Below are positions 5,998-14,714 of a stretch of DNA of 64,000 bases, piece after piece (position 1 is the stretch's first letter; each line of letters opens with the position of its first letter). Source of the DNA: a virus; IMG/VR virus record IMGVR_UViG_3300017783_000007, positions 1-64,000 of that record, one strand, 5' to 3'. A program made the position numbers and the translations under genes. Below the pieces are notes generated by a model. The model did not search any database and was not told the DNA's origin. It was given only the letters and a program-made list of their open reading frames with translations.

Positions 5998-7383
5998 TTG
6001 CCAGAAGGCTTCTCTCCGTTGGGAGAAAGAGTGAATATTGCTAGTGCGCTCATAAAGCAGGTACTTGTGCTGCAGGATTTCGATACCTGGAGTTCTGTAC
6101 GCAAAGACTATTTGCCCGCTGAATATCATACGGTATTTAGCACAATTGATAAGCACTATGATAAATATCACTCTCTTCCAACATTTGAAGACTTAAAGTT
6201 TGAGGTAAGAGACACCGCAACCCTAGAAAAGCTGTATGCTATTCAGAGTGTGGATGTAGATGTAGACGCATTTATGCTTCTGCAGTACCTAAAAAATGAG
6301 TACACCCAAAAGGAAATCTTAGATTCCTTAGAGGATTATATTGATAACTCTGTTGCCTTTGAGGATGCAGAAGAGTCAGTATCGCACCTACATCAGATTG
6401 TATTAGACGTCGAAAAGAAAGTAGACCTCGAAATGCCACAAGAGAGTATGCAACGTATTCCCTTGTTTGAAAATGATGAAGAGATCGGCAAATATCTGCC
6501 CCTTGGTCTAAACACCGAGTACGACCACGAGATCCAGTTCTCTCCCAGAGATTTGGTTCTTCTCGGGGGTCGTCGCGGGGCAGGTAAATCTCTAACGTGT
6601 GCAAACATTGCTCACAATGTCTTTGAGAGTGGTCGTTCGGCTATGTATTTCACTATCGAGATGGATAGCCGTTCGATTCTTCAAAGAGTATGTTCTATTG
6701 CTACGGGAATACCTTTTTCTCGTTTGCGAACAAAAAATCTTAGTGTGCTTGAATGGGAAGCAGTAGCCGGATGGTGGGCCAACCGCTATAAGGCTGGACA
6801 AGAAAGGTTTGTAGAATACAAAGAACATCGTGACTTCGAGAAATTTCATCATAGCTTATCAACAACTACCGAACTTCTCCCAGATCGGCAGCTTGATGTT
6901 ATCTATGATCCAGGTCTTACTCTGGCAAAAATTAAGGCCGAATTGGACAAGAAAGTGAAAGCTCTCAACGTTGGGGTAATTCTAGTAGACTATATTAACC
7001 AAGTAAAACGCTCGGCTATTCCTTCTCGCTCAGGACAGTATGATTGGACAGAACAGATAGAGGTGAGCAAAGCCCTCAAGTCTATGGCACAGGAGTACGA
7101 ATGTACTGTTGTATCGCCATATCAGACGGACGCGAGCGGCGAAGCACGCTTTGCCAAAGGTATACTTGATGCTGCCGACGCAGCTTATGCTCTTGAGACT
7201 TATGACCAAGAGGATGCTTGTATGACTTTTAATTGTGTAAAGATGCGATCCGCCGCTATGCGCTCCTTCACATCTCAAATGAATTGGGAGACTATGAAAA
7301 TAGGCCCAGAAAGTGCAATGACGCCACAAGAGAAGGAAGGGTCTACACATAAGACGGGCGAAGAGATAGACGACGTTATATAA
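5998..7383 (+). CDS. Replicative DNA helicase, DnaB/RecA-like
   Basis: 461 residues. The RecA-like core has Walker A GGRRGAGKS (about residues 191-199), the segment YFTIEMDSRSILQR and a Walker B with VGVILVDYINQVKR. It ends in the hydrophilic tail typical of phage hexameric helicases. The N-terminal about 150 residues are helical and acidic, as expected for a primase- or loader-binding domain. The start at TTG 5998 has GGAG nine bases upstream; an alternative is GTG 6031, with GGGAG closely upstream, giving MNIASALIKQV. It would unwind the fork for the polymerase at 8832 and work with the primase at 8009. Confidence 0.88.
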   Translation: MPEGFSPLGERVNIASALIKQVLVLQDFDTWSSVRKDYLPAEYHTVFSTIDKHYDKYHSLPTFEDLKFEVRDTATLEKLYAIQSVDVDVDAFMLLQYLKNEYTQKEILDSLEDYIDNSVAFEDAEESVSHLHQIVLDVEKKVDLEMPQESMQRIPLFENDEEIGKYLPLGLNTEYDHEIQFSPRDLVLLGGRRGAGKSLTCANIAHNVFESGRSAMYFTIEMDSRSILQRVCSIATGIPFSRLRTKNLSVLEWEAVAGWWANRYKAGQERFVEYKEHRDFEKFHHSLSTTTELLPDRQLDVIYDPGLTLAKIKAELDKKVKALNVGVILVDYINQVKRSAIPSRSGQYDWTEQIEVSKALKSMAQEYECTVVSPYQTDASGEARFAKGILDAADAAYALETYDQEDACMTFNCVKMRSAAMRSFTSQMNWETMKIGPESAMTPQEKEGSTHKTGEEIDDVI

Positions 7384-7391
7384 AATAGTTC

Positions 7392-7420
7392 TTGACTTTT
7401 TCAGCTGAATCTAGTATAAT
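7392..7420 (+). promoter_or_regulatory. Sigma70-type promoter P4
   Basis: -35 TTGACT (7392-7397), 17-bp spacer, -10 TATAAT (7415-7420). It is preceded by AAAATAGTTC and followed by ATGTGTTCAC. It probably drives the block from 7448 through primase and polymerase. The expected start is near 7427. Confidence 0.85.
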
Positions 7421-7447
7421 ATGTGTTCACTTGAAATAGGAGAAGCT

Positions 7448-7762
7448 ATGATTATTGTAGGCAGTATGAACCATACCCCTTCAGGCCGTCGTAAGAAAAG
7501 AATTGTGACCAAGAAAAAGAAAGCAGAGTTTGTTCCCCTCCGTGCTAAACCTCATCAGCTACCTGAGTTTAAACAGGCACAGTGGCAAAAAGACTATCAA
7601 GCAAGACCTTATGTACCGGGGCAAATTAACAGCCTGGGTATCGACCTCGAGTGGGAAGCCGAAAAGAAAAAAATCAGCAATAAGTATACTGTAGCACCCG
7701 CTTATAACAAAGGTGCTTATCAGGTTATACCCTCGGACTCTATAGACCAAATTGGCAAGTAG
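7448..7762 (+). CDS. Basic hypothetical protein
   Basis: 104 residues from ATG 7448, which has AGGAG five bases upstream. An ATG at 7421 directly follows the promoter -10 box and cannot be on that transcript's usable leader. The N-terminal third is strongly basic (HTPSGRRKKRIVTKKKKAE). The rest has scattered aromatics and ends DSIDQIGK. It may contact nucleic acid, but no fold is recognised. It is the first gene after a strong promoter and lies two bases before the MazG-like gene's start. Confidence 0.7.
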   Translation: MIIVGSMNHTPSGRRKKRIVTKKKKAEFVPLRAKPHQLPEFKQAQWQKDYQARPYVPGQINSLGIDLEWEAEKKKISNKYTVAPAYNKGAYQVIPSDSIDQIGK

Positions 7763-7763
7763 T

Positions 7764-8012
7764 ATGAACTTCAAAGAAAAAATGCTCGTAATCACTATGG
7801 AAGAGTGCGGCGAGCTTACTCGTGCTTGTTCTAAGATATTAAGACATGGAGTCTTAAAAGATGAAAAGTATATCAAGAATCTAAAAGAAGAACTAGCTGA
7901 TGTACAAACAATGCTGCGAGTCATAGCTTATGAATATGCTATAGATGAGAAAGAAATAGAAGACCTAGTAATTAAACGAACACTTAAGATGGCGCAGAAA
8001 GACTACAGATGA
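7764..8012 (+). CDS. MazG-like nucleotide pyrophosphohydrolase
   Basis: 82 residues from ATG 7764, immediately after the previous stop. The all-alpha NTP pyrophosphohydrolase motif is visible: MEECGELTRACSKILRHG (EExxE-like) followed by LKEELADVQTMLRVIA (EExxD), the expected Mg2+-binding acidic pattern. Small MazG-like phage proteins hydrolyse dNTPs or possibly (p)ppGpp; the substrate is not decidable here. Its stop overlaps the primase start (ATGA). Confidence 0.78.
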   Translation: MNFKEKMLVITMEECGELTRACSKILRHGVLKDEKYIKNLKEELADVQTMLRVIAYEYAIDEKEIEDLVIKRTLKMAQKDYR

Positions 8013-8839
8013 ATGTAGAAGAATTATTAACTCAGAAGCAGATTCCTTTTATTCCGAAAGGAAAGGATTATGTAGTGCGTTGTCTAAATCCTGAGCATGA
8101 TGATTCCAACCCAAGCATGAGAATCGACCAGATAGATGGTCGGTTCAATTGTTTTGCGTGCGAGTTCAAAGGTAATATCTTTACTTACTTTGGAGAAGCC
8201 GCAACGGGGTTACAGTTACGCAAAGAGTTGCTTAAGAAAAAGATTCAGGAGAAGCGAGCTGAGAATGTTGGCCTTGCTTTTCCAAAAGACTATATGCCCT
8301 ATGTCGGTAACTGGAGAGGCATCTCTCCCAAGACTTACAGAAAGTTTGAAGCATTTGAACACAGTGGCTCAGACTATATTAGTAGAATTAACTTTCCGAT
8401 ACGAGATATATCTGGAAAGATTGTAGCATTTCAGGGCAGACATACTTCGGGCGGAGTTCCTAAGTATAAGTTCAGTCCCCCAGGTGCTAAACTTCCTTTA
8501 TTTCCTGCAAGTATAGAACCAAAGCTAGGAGAAGTACTTCTAGTAGAAGGTATATACGATGTAATTAACTTGCATGATAAAGGATTGACCAATGCAGTAT
8601 GTTGTTTCGGTACAAACAATATCAATGAAGATAAGCTCGCTATGTTGCAGATGCAAGGAGTATCTAAACTAGCAATCTTTTTTGATGGTGACGAAGCCGG
8701 ACAGAAAGCTGCAAACAATGTTAAAGTAATGTGCGAGAAAGTTGGTCTCGTAACTAGGAACATCAATCTCGCAGAGACTGATCCTGGTGCACTTACTGAA
8801 TCTCAAGTAAATAAATTAGAGAGAAAATTATATGCCTAA
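8009..8839 (+). CDS. DNA primase (zinc-binding + TOPRIM)
   Basis: 276 residues. The N-terminal zinc-binding domain has C25, H30, C48 and C51 (CLNPEH...CFAC), as in T7- and DnaG-type primases. The catalytic core includes FPIRDISGKIVAFQGR and a TOPRIM fold with LLVEGIYDV (about residues 177-185) and FFDGDEAGQKA (about 224-234), carrying the metal-binding Glu and DxD. There is no fused helicase domain, so it would act with the separate helicase at 5998. It overlaps both neighbours by a few bases (MazG-like upstream, polymerase downstream), indicating a tight replication operon. Confidence 0.92.
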   Translation: MNVEELLTQKQIPFIPKGKDYVVRCLNPEHDDSNPSMRIDQIDGRFNCFACEFKGNIFTYFGEAATGLQLRKELLKKKIQEKRAENVGLAFPKDYMPYVGNWRGISPKTYRKFEAFEHSGSDYISRINFPIRDISGKIVAFQGRHTSGGVPKYKFSPPGAKLPLFPASIEPKLGEVLLVEGIYDVINLHDKGLTNAVCCFGTNNINEDKLAMLQMQGVSKLAIFFDGDEAGQKAANNVKVMCEKVGLVTRNINLAETDPGALTESQVNKLERKLYA

Positions 8840-11117
8840 AGTTGCATTAGTAGAAACTAAACCTAGTCGTACAAATTTTGCAAGAGAGTTTGATGGCGCA
8901 TTTGAATTTGACCAGTATCAGCTATGCTCTGATGCGAGTATTAAAAAAGTATTGAAGAAAGATTGTGATATCGACATCAATACAGACGCCTACGAGTGGA
9001 TTGTTCTAGTCGGTAGTGATGCTTTGAAGTACTTTACTAAGATTAATTCAGTTACCGAATATTCTGGAAAGAAAGTAGAGGGTAAGTTCTTGCCTGTAAT
9101 CAATCCTGCTATGCTTGCCTTTAAGCCAGAGGCTCGTAAGACGTGGGAATCCTCCAAAGAAAGTATTGTAGCTCATATCAATGGCGAGATTGAAGATGTA
9201 ATTATTGATGAAAGTATTGCTATGGGCACCCAGGATACTGCCGTAGCAAAGGCTTGGATTCAAGCAGCCCTTGATGCAAACCCAGAATATATTGCCCTTG
9301 ACTCAGAAACAAATGGCTTATACCCTAGAAACGGTCACATGATTGGTATTTCTATGTCTTACACAGGCAAGGACGGTATCTATATTGATACTGACTGCTT
9401 TGATGAAGAGATAGAGGCAATGCTGCATGAGCTTTTCAAGACTCGCAAAGTAATCTTTCATAATGCTAAGTTTGACGTAGCTTTCTTCCAATATCACTTT
9501 GGCTTTGAGTTTCCAGACTTCGAAGACACAATGTTGCTCCATTACCTCATAGACGAGAATCCCGGAGGTCATGGGCTAAAGCAGCTATCTATTAAGTTCA
9601 CCCCCTATGGTGATTATGAAAAGCCAATGTATGATTGGATTGACCAATACAAGCGTGCGAATGGGTATAATCAGGAAAGTTTTTCTTGGGATATGATTCC
9701 CTTTGATGTAATGAAAACATATGCAGCTATGGATGCTGTATGTACTTTCCTTCTTTACGAAAAGTTTGTGAAGATTAAGCAAAACCCAAAACTCAAGTGG
9801 GTATACGATAATATTTTGATACCTGGAGTGCGCTTCCTTCTCAGCACACAAGATAATGGTGTGCCGTTTGACCGTGAGCGTCTTTTGGTAGCCCAAGAGC
9901 TAATGTTGAATGATATTGATGAAGCTATACAAGAACTCTATAAGGTGGATGCCATTCGTGAGTTTGAGAAAGCTCAGGGTAAGGATTTTAACCCAAACAG
10001 TACAGTACAACTGCGATCCTTGTTGTTCGATTATATAGGCCTACAGCCCACGGGCAAAAAGACGGGCACAGGAGCACACAGTACAGATGCAGAAGTGCTA
10101 CAAGAGTTAAGTGAAACCCATGAAGTACCTAAACACATTCTTAATATACGCCAGAAATCTAAGATCAAAAACACATACCTCGACAAGATTATCCCACAAC
10201 TCGACAGGGACTCTCGACTTCGTACTAATTTTAATCTACATGGTACTACTTCTGGACGTCTTTCTTCATCAGGTAAGCTAAATATGCAGCAGCTTCCTCG
10301 TGACAATCCTATTGTCAAAGGATGTATTAAAGCTGCACCAGGCAACAAAATTGTTGCAATGGACTTAACTACAGCAGAAGTATATGTTGCTGCTAAGTTG
10401 GCAGATGATAAAGCACTGATGGATGTATTCCGTAGTGGCGGAAACTTTCATAGTAGTATTGCTCATAAAGTATTCAGACTACCTTGCGAAGTAGAGCAAG
10501 TGGCAGAACTATATTCAACTCAAAGACAGGCGGCAAAAGCAGTTACTTTTGGTATTATGTATGGTGCTGGCCCTAAGAAAATTAGTGAACAAGTCACTAA
10601 GGACTCAGGAACATATTTCAGTGTATCAGAAGCTAAAGAAGTTATTGACGACTATTTCAAAGAATTCCACAAACTTAAAAAGTGGATTGAAGATAATCAA
10701 AAGTTTATTGAACAAAATGGGTTCGTATACTCGTATTTTGGACGAAAGCGACGACTACCAAATGTCGCATCTGAAGATGCGGGTATTCGCAGCCATAGTG
10801 TTCGTTCTGGTCTTAATTTCTTGGTACAGTCAACTGCTTCGGACATTAATCTACTAGGTGCGATAGATATGCATGAGCATATACGAGCTAACAAAATGGA
10901 AGCGCGTATTTTTGCTCTTGTGCATGACTCAATCCTTGCAGAAGTGCCAGAAGACGAAGTAGATGCGTACTCAGATGCATTAAGACATTACATTCAGCTA
11001 GATCGTGGAGTTTCTATTCCAGGCGCTCCCGTTGGCTGTGATTTCGATGTACATGAGGATTATTCTCTAGGTAAGTTCGAGAAACAATATGGTAATTACG
11101 TACAGTCGCTTGGCTAA
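8832..11117 (+). CDS. Family A DNA polymerase with 3'-5' exonuclease
   Basis: 761 residues. The first about 130 residues contain IVLVGSDALKYF, SGKKVEGKFLPVINPAML, reminiscent of a degenerate uracil-DNA-glycosylase-like fold found on some phage polymerases (inference). The exonuclease motifs are IALDSETNGL (about 153), FHNAKFDVAFF (about 213) and YAAMDAVCTF (about 297). The polymerase motifs are A, AMDLTTAEVYVAA (about 506); B, RQAAKAVTFGIMYGAG (about 564), with Phe at the position equivalent to E. coli Pol I F762; and C, LVHDSILAEV (about 696), which has HDS where HDE is usual. It is the replicative polymerase of this phage. Confidence 0.95.
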   Translation: MPKVALVETKPSRTNFAREFDGAFEFDQYQLCSDASIKKVLKKDCDIDINTDAYEWIVLVGSDALKYFTKINSVTEYSGKKVEGKFLPVINPAMLAFKPEARKTWESSKESIVAHINGEIEDVIIDESIAMGTQDTAVAKAWIQAALDANPEYIALDSETNGLYPRNGHMIGISMSYTGKDGIYIDTDCFDEEIEAMLHELFKTRKVIFHNAKFDVAFFQYHFGFEFPDFEDTMLLHYLIDENPGGHGLKQLSIKFTPYGDYEKPMYDWIDQYKRANGYNQESFSWDMIPFDVMKTYAAMDAVCTFLLYEKFVKIKQNPKLKWVYDNILIPGVRFLLSTQDNGVPFDRERLLVAQELMLNDIDEAIQELYKVDAIREFEKAQGKDFNPNSTVQLRSLLFDYIGLQPTGKKTGTGAHSTDAEVLQELSETHEVPKHILNIRQKSKIKNTYLDKIIPQLDRDSRLRTNFNLHGTTSGRLSSSGKLNMQQLPRDNPIVKGCIKAAPGNKIVAMDLTTAEVYVAAKLADDKALMDVFRSGGNFHSSIAHKVFRLPCEVEQVAELYSTQRQAAKAVTFGIMYGAGPKKISEQVTKDSGTYFSVSEAKEVIDDYFKEFHKLKKWIEDNQKFIEQNGFVYSYFGRKRRLPNVASEDAGIRSHSVRSGLNFLVQSTASDINLLGAIDMHEHIRANKMEARIFALVHDSILAEVPEDEVDAYSDALRHYIQLDRGVSIPGAPVGCDFDVHEDYSLGKFEKQYGNYVQSLG

Positions 11118-11583
11118 AGTGACTTTTCCTGTCTTTAGACTGGGATCTTCTAACTGGCATGTTCAGGATGGGTTGCTTTATCTAGATGGACTACTGTTGG
11201 ATGATAAGAATATGAAAGGAAATACGCTGGGTCTAAGAAGGCTACAGACCCCTTTCAATAATTTGTATAGACTGAACAAATCTTTGGATAGTTTAGTGGG
11301 AATACTGAAACAATCTAATAATACATTTATAGATAATGCAGGCAACCCTTTTCTTTATGAAAAGACTAGAAACTGCAAACTTATTTATAGAAAGATTAGA
11401 AAGATTGAAAGAAAAGATACTGCTGCCGTGCTTTGGCTAGAAGAGATAGGGCATCCCATGAGAGCTCCTAGGCCTCCAGCCCCCGAAATGGTATGGGCAG
11501 CAGTTCTCTACTTAAATGATGCACCTTGGATGATATATGAGTTTTCGGAAACTAAAAAACCTGACACTCGAAGAAAAGTATAA
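11089..11583 (+). CDS. Conserved hypothetical protein downstream of polymerase
   Basis: 164 residues if started at ATG 11089, which overlaps the polymerase by 29 bases. An in-frame GTG at 11119, just after the polymerase stop, is an alternative; neither has a strong ribosome-binding site. It contains NWHVQDGLLYLDGLLLDD, LGLRRLQTPFNNLYRLNKS and a basic stretch KTRNCKLIYRKIRKIERKD. Near the end is MIYEFSETKKPDTRRKV. It looks like a compact alpha/beta protein found near DNA replication genes in marine phages (memory). No catalytic motif is recognised. Confidence 0.7.
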   Translation: MVITYSRLAKVTFPVFRLGSSNWHVQDGLLYLDGLLLDDKNMKGNTLGLRRLQTPFNNLYRLNKSLDSLVGILKQSNNTFIDNAGNPFLYEKTRNCKLIYRKIRKIERKDTAAVLWLEEIGHPMRAPRPPAPEMVWAAVLYLNDAPWMIYEFSETKKPDTRRKV

Positions 11584-11586
11584 ATT

Positions 11587-12246
11587 ATGGCAAAACGAAA
11601 CAGAACTCTTGCTGGTGCAAGTCTTGTATTACAAGAAATTGAGCCACTAACTCAGAATCAGTTAATAGCATTTGACAGTGAGAAGCATATGCTGCTCCAC
11701 GGGGTCGCAGGAACTGGAAAAACTTTCATTTCCTGCTATCTAGCTTTTGACGATATGGTAAAAGGTCAGTATGAAAAATTAATCTTAATTAGAAGTGCTG
11801 TCCCTACCAGAGATATTGGCTTTTTGCCCGGCAATGAAAAAGAAAAGAGCGCTATCTATGAAGCCCCCTATAAAGATATAGCTGTAGAGCTATTTCAAAG
11901 AGGAGACGCTTATGAAATCCTAAAGACAAAAGGAATAGTTCATTTTATGACAACTTCTTTTATTAGAGGAGTTACTCTTAGAGATGCAGTAATCATCGTA
12001 GATGAGTGTCAGAACATGACATTTCATGAGCTTGACTCTATAATTACTCGAGTAGGACAAAACTGTAGGGTTATCTTTTGTGGTGACTTTAGGCAGTCTG
12101 ATCTAAATAAGAATGGTTTGAAAGATTTTGTAAGAATTTTGAAAGCTATGGAATCTTTTGACTTGATTGATTTCGAGATAAAAGATATTGTAAGAAGTGA
12201 CTTTGTTAAGAGTTATATAACCGCAAAAACAGATTTAGGACTATAG
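11587..12246 (+). CDS. phoH: PhoH-like P-loop ATPase
   Basis: 219 residues. Walker A is HGVAGTGKTF (about residues 38-47) and Walker B is DAVIIVDECQNM (about 135-146). The characteristic IFCGDFRQSDLN follows (about 160). The length and motif order fit the single-domain phage PhoH family, related to the N-terminal half of SF1 helicases. The biochemical role in phages is unsettled; RNA or phosphate-stress functions have been suggested. It directly abuts the SHMT gene. Confidence 0.9.
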   Translation: MAKRNRTLAGASLVLQEIEPLTQNQLIAFDSEKHMLLHGVAGTGKTFISCYLAFDDMVKGQYEKLILIRSAVPTRDIGFLPGNEKEKSAIYEAPYKDIAVELFQRGDAYEILKTKGIVHFMTTSFIRGVTLRDAVIIVDECQNMTFHELDSIITRVGQNCRVIFCGDFRQSDLNKNGLKDFVRILKAMESFDLIDFEIKDIVRSDFVKSYITAKTDLGL

Positions 12247-13392
12247 ATGGATAGAACAATATTATCAATTCTTGAAAAAGAGAAAGAGAGACAAGAGCAC
12301 GCTCTTGAATTAATTGCTAGCGAGAATTTTGCTAGTGAAGCTGTTCGTGCCCTTTGTGGTAGTGTTTTTACAAATAAATATGCGGAAGGTTACCCAGGCA
12401 AACGTTACTACAATGGCTGCGAGCATATGGACGAAATAGAGCAATTAGCAATTGATTCTGTTTGTATGTTATATGATTGTAGCTATGCAAATGTACAGCC
12501 TCATAGCGGGGTTAATGCAAATACTGCGGTATTCCAAGCTTTTCTGAAACCAGGGGATAGAATTCTTGGTATGGATTTGGCTAGTGGCGGACATCTTAGC
12601 CATGGCGCCCCTCCAACTCTAAGTGGTAAAGTGTATGAAGCACACACATATGGAGTAAACAACGAGGGCTGGCTAGACTATGACGCTATTCTTGAGCAAG
12701 CAAAAGTAGTGAAGCCAAAACTAATTATTGCAGGGGCTAGTGCATACTCCCGCCAGATAGATTGGGCAAAGTTTAGGGAAATAGCAGATGCAGTAGACGC
12801 TTTTCTTATGTGTGATATGGCTCATTACAGTGGGTTAGTTGCTGGAAATGGATATGATAGTCCTCTTCCTTTTGCTGACGTAGTAACAAGTACAACACAT
12901 AAAACCCTTAGAGGCCCAAGAGGTGGTATGATTTTGTGGAATAACTCTGATTTTACAAAGAAAATTAATAGTGCAATATTTCCTGGTACTCAAGGAGGCC
13001 CACTAATGAATATTATAGCTGCAAAAGCACAATGTTACAGCGAGGCTCTTGATCCTTGTTTTGATGTTTATATCCAAGATGTATTAGATAATGCTAAATC
13101 TATGGCGAGTGTTTTTACAGAAAAAGGTTATAATATTATCAGCGGAGGCACAGATAGTCACATACTACTGCTAGACCTTAGTAATAAGTCTTTGAGCGGC
13201 AGACGGGCTGCTGATATGCTTGAAGAGAATGGTATTACTGTTAATAAAAATGGAGTACCTAATGATCCTCGTAGCTTTGTAGAGACAAGCGGTATTCGTA
13301 TAGGTACAGCGGCAGAAACAACTCGAGGCCGCACTGCAGAGGATTTTGCAGCTATAGCTGAGCATATGGTAAATATCATGGAAGGCGAATGA
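12247..13392 (+). CDS. glyA: Serine hydroxymethyltransferase (PLP enzyme)
   Basis: 381 residues. SHMT interconverts serine plus tetrahydrofolate with glycine plus methylene-tetrahydrofolate. Diagnostic segments include LELIASENF, NKYAEGYPGKRYYNGCE, ANVQPHSGVNAN, the aspartate segment FLMCDMAHYSGL, and the PLP-binding STTHKTLRGPRGG with the Schiff-base lysine at about residue 219. The C-terminal domain has GGTDSHILLLDL and GIRIGTAAETTRG. It is somewhat shorter than E. coli GlyA (417 residues), mainly at the C terminus, but active-site motifs are intact. It abuts phoH and overlaps the helicase gene by four bases. SHMT is uncommon in phages and would feed one-carbon units to ThyX. Confidence 0.96.
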   Translation: MDRTILSILEKEKERQEHALELIASENFASEAVRALCGSVFTNKYAEGYPGKRYYNGCEHMDEIEQLAIDSVCMLYDCSYANVQPHSGVNANTAVFQAFLKPGDRILGMDLASGGHLSHGAPPTLSGKVYEAHTYGVNNEGWLDYDAILEQAKVVKPKLIIAGASAYSRQIDWAKFREIADAVDAFLMCDMAHYSGLVAGNGYDSPLPFADVVTSTTHKTLRGPRGGMILWNNSDFTKKINSAIFPGTQGGPLMNIIAAKAQCYSEALDPCFDVYIQDVLDNAKSMASVFTEKGYNIISGGTDSHILLLDLSNKSLSGRRAADMLEENGITVNKNGVPNDPRSFVETSGIRIGTAAETTRGRTAEDFAAIAEHMVNIMEGE

Positions 13393-14672
13393 AAGCAGTA
13401 ATCAGCAATAGAATTTACTTGGAAGTTACGAATGAGTATAAAGATTTTTTAAACAAAGAGTTAACTTATACAATTCCTAGCTATAATCCGAAGGATCCTC
13501 CTTTAGTAATTAAAAATATGGCTCGTGTAAAGACTAACTTAGTTACTATTCCTGTGGGTCGTACGGATTTAATACCCGAGGACTATGAAATTGTTGATAA
13601 ACGAGTAGAGGTCCGCGAAGACTTCCCAGAATTCAAGTTTCCTTTACGAGAGAGCCAACAAGCAGTATTTGATGAGATTGAAGACAACGCTATAATTAAC
13701 GCATGGGTAAGCTGGGGTAAAACATTTACAGGGCTAGCTATAGCTGGAAAGCTGGGACAGAAAACCCTAGTTGTGACTCACACTGTTCCTCTGAGAAATC
13801 AGTGGGCAAAGGAAGTAGAGAAAGTATATGGAATCACCCCCAGTATTATCGGAAGCGGTAGCTTTGATCTTTCTGGTCCTGTGGTTATTGGGAACACTCA
13901 AACTCTTTACCGTAATCTTCCCGCTATACGTAAAGTATTTGGCACAATTATCTTGGACGAAATGCATCATGTCTCGTCTCCGACGTTTTCGAAGATAATA
14001 GACACTAACTATGCTAGATACAAGATAGGCTTGTCGGGTACGATTGAGCGAAAAGATGGTAAACATGTAGTTTTTAGAGATTACTTTGGTAATACGCTAT
14101 TTAAGCCACCCAAAGAAAACTTTATGCCACCCACTATTCACATTCTAAGATCCGAGGTAAGATTCATGGATGGTAATAGAACTCCTTGGGCAAACCGAGT
14201 GACACAATTAGCAAACAATGATGAATATCGACATACTATTGCCATGACTGCTGCGGCCTACGCCGCAAAAGGGCACAAAGTATTGGTCGTAAGCGATCGA
14301 GTTCACTTCTTAAAAGCATGCGCCGAACTGGCAGGTGAACGCGCTATTTGTGTTACGGGTGAGGTTTCGCATGAGGACAGAGAAACGTACTTGTCTGAAA
14401 TTAGAAGCGGTAATAAAGATATTCTTTTTGGTACTCAAGCAATATTTTCGGAAGGTATTTCAGTAAACAATCTGAGTTGTCTAATACTAGGCACTCCGAT
14501 TAACAATGAACCTCTTCTTACTCAGCTTATTGGCAGAGTAATAAGAAAAGAAGAGGGCAAGAGAGATCCTGTAGTAATAGACATACATTTAAAGGGGAAT
14601 ACTGCCAAAAAGCAGGCTTCTAATAGGATGGGTCATTATATGAAACAGGGTTATTCAATAAAGCAACTATAA
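13389..14672 (+). CDS. SF2 DNA helicase, UvsW-like
   Basis: 427 residues. Helicase motifs in order: Q-like LRESQQAVFDEI, Walker A SWGKTFTG (about 107-114), motif Ia VVTHTVPLRNQW, DExH box ILDEMHH (about 189-195), motif III GLSGTIERKDG (about 215), motif V GTQAIFSEGISV and motif VI LIGRVIRKEEGKRDP. This matches T4 UvsW-type helicases, which drive branch migration and the switch from origin- to recombination-dependent replication. It overlaps the SHMT stop (ATGA). It ends just before a promoter. Confidence 0.88.
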   Translation: MKAVISNRIYLEVTNEYKDFLNKELTYTIPSYNPKDPPLVIKNMARVKTNLVTIPVGRTDLIPEDYEIVDKRVEVREDFPEFKFPLRESQQAVFDEIEDNAIINAWVSWGKTFTGLAIAGKLGQKTLVVTHTVPLRNQWAKEVEKVYGITPSIIGSGSFDLSGPVVIGNTQTLYRNLPAIRKVFGTIILDEMHHVSSPTFSKIIDTNYARYKIGLSGTIERKDGKHVVFRDYFGNTLFKPPKENFMPPTIHILRSEVRFMDGNRTPWANRVTQLANNDEYRHTIAMTAAAYAAKGHKVLVVSDRVHFLKACAELAGERAICVTGEVSHEDRETYLSEIRSGNKDILFGTQAIFSEGISVNNLSCLILGTPINNEPLLTQLIGRVIRKEEGKRDPVVIDIHLKGNTAKKQASNRMGHYMKQGYSIKQL

Positions 14673-14683
14673 AAAAATAGTTC

Positions 14684-14712
14684 TTGACTTCAACCTCACA
14701 TTTTAGTATAAT
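14684..14712 (+). promoter_or_regulatory. Sigma70-type promoter P5
   Basis: -35 TTGACT (14684-14689), 17-bp spacer, -10 TATAAT (14707-14712). It is preceded by AAAAAAATAGTTC and followed by ATATGTTC. The predicted start (about 14719) falls inside the first codons of the next gene, so the promoter may mainly serve the SSB gene and those beyond. Confidence 0.82.
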
Positions 14713-14714
14713 AT

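Noticed and set aside
5836-6171. Leftward ORF opposite the HTH/helicase junction
   Set aside because: It is antisense to two well-supported genes with no start signal or recognisable domain.
7421-7447. Start of the 104-residue protein at ATG 7421
   Set aside because: It directly follows the TATAAT box of P4; ATG 7448 has AGGAG upstream.
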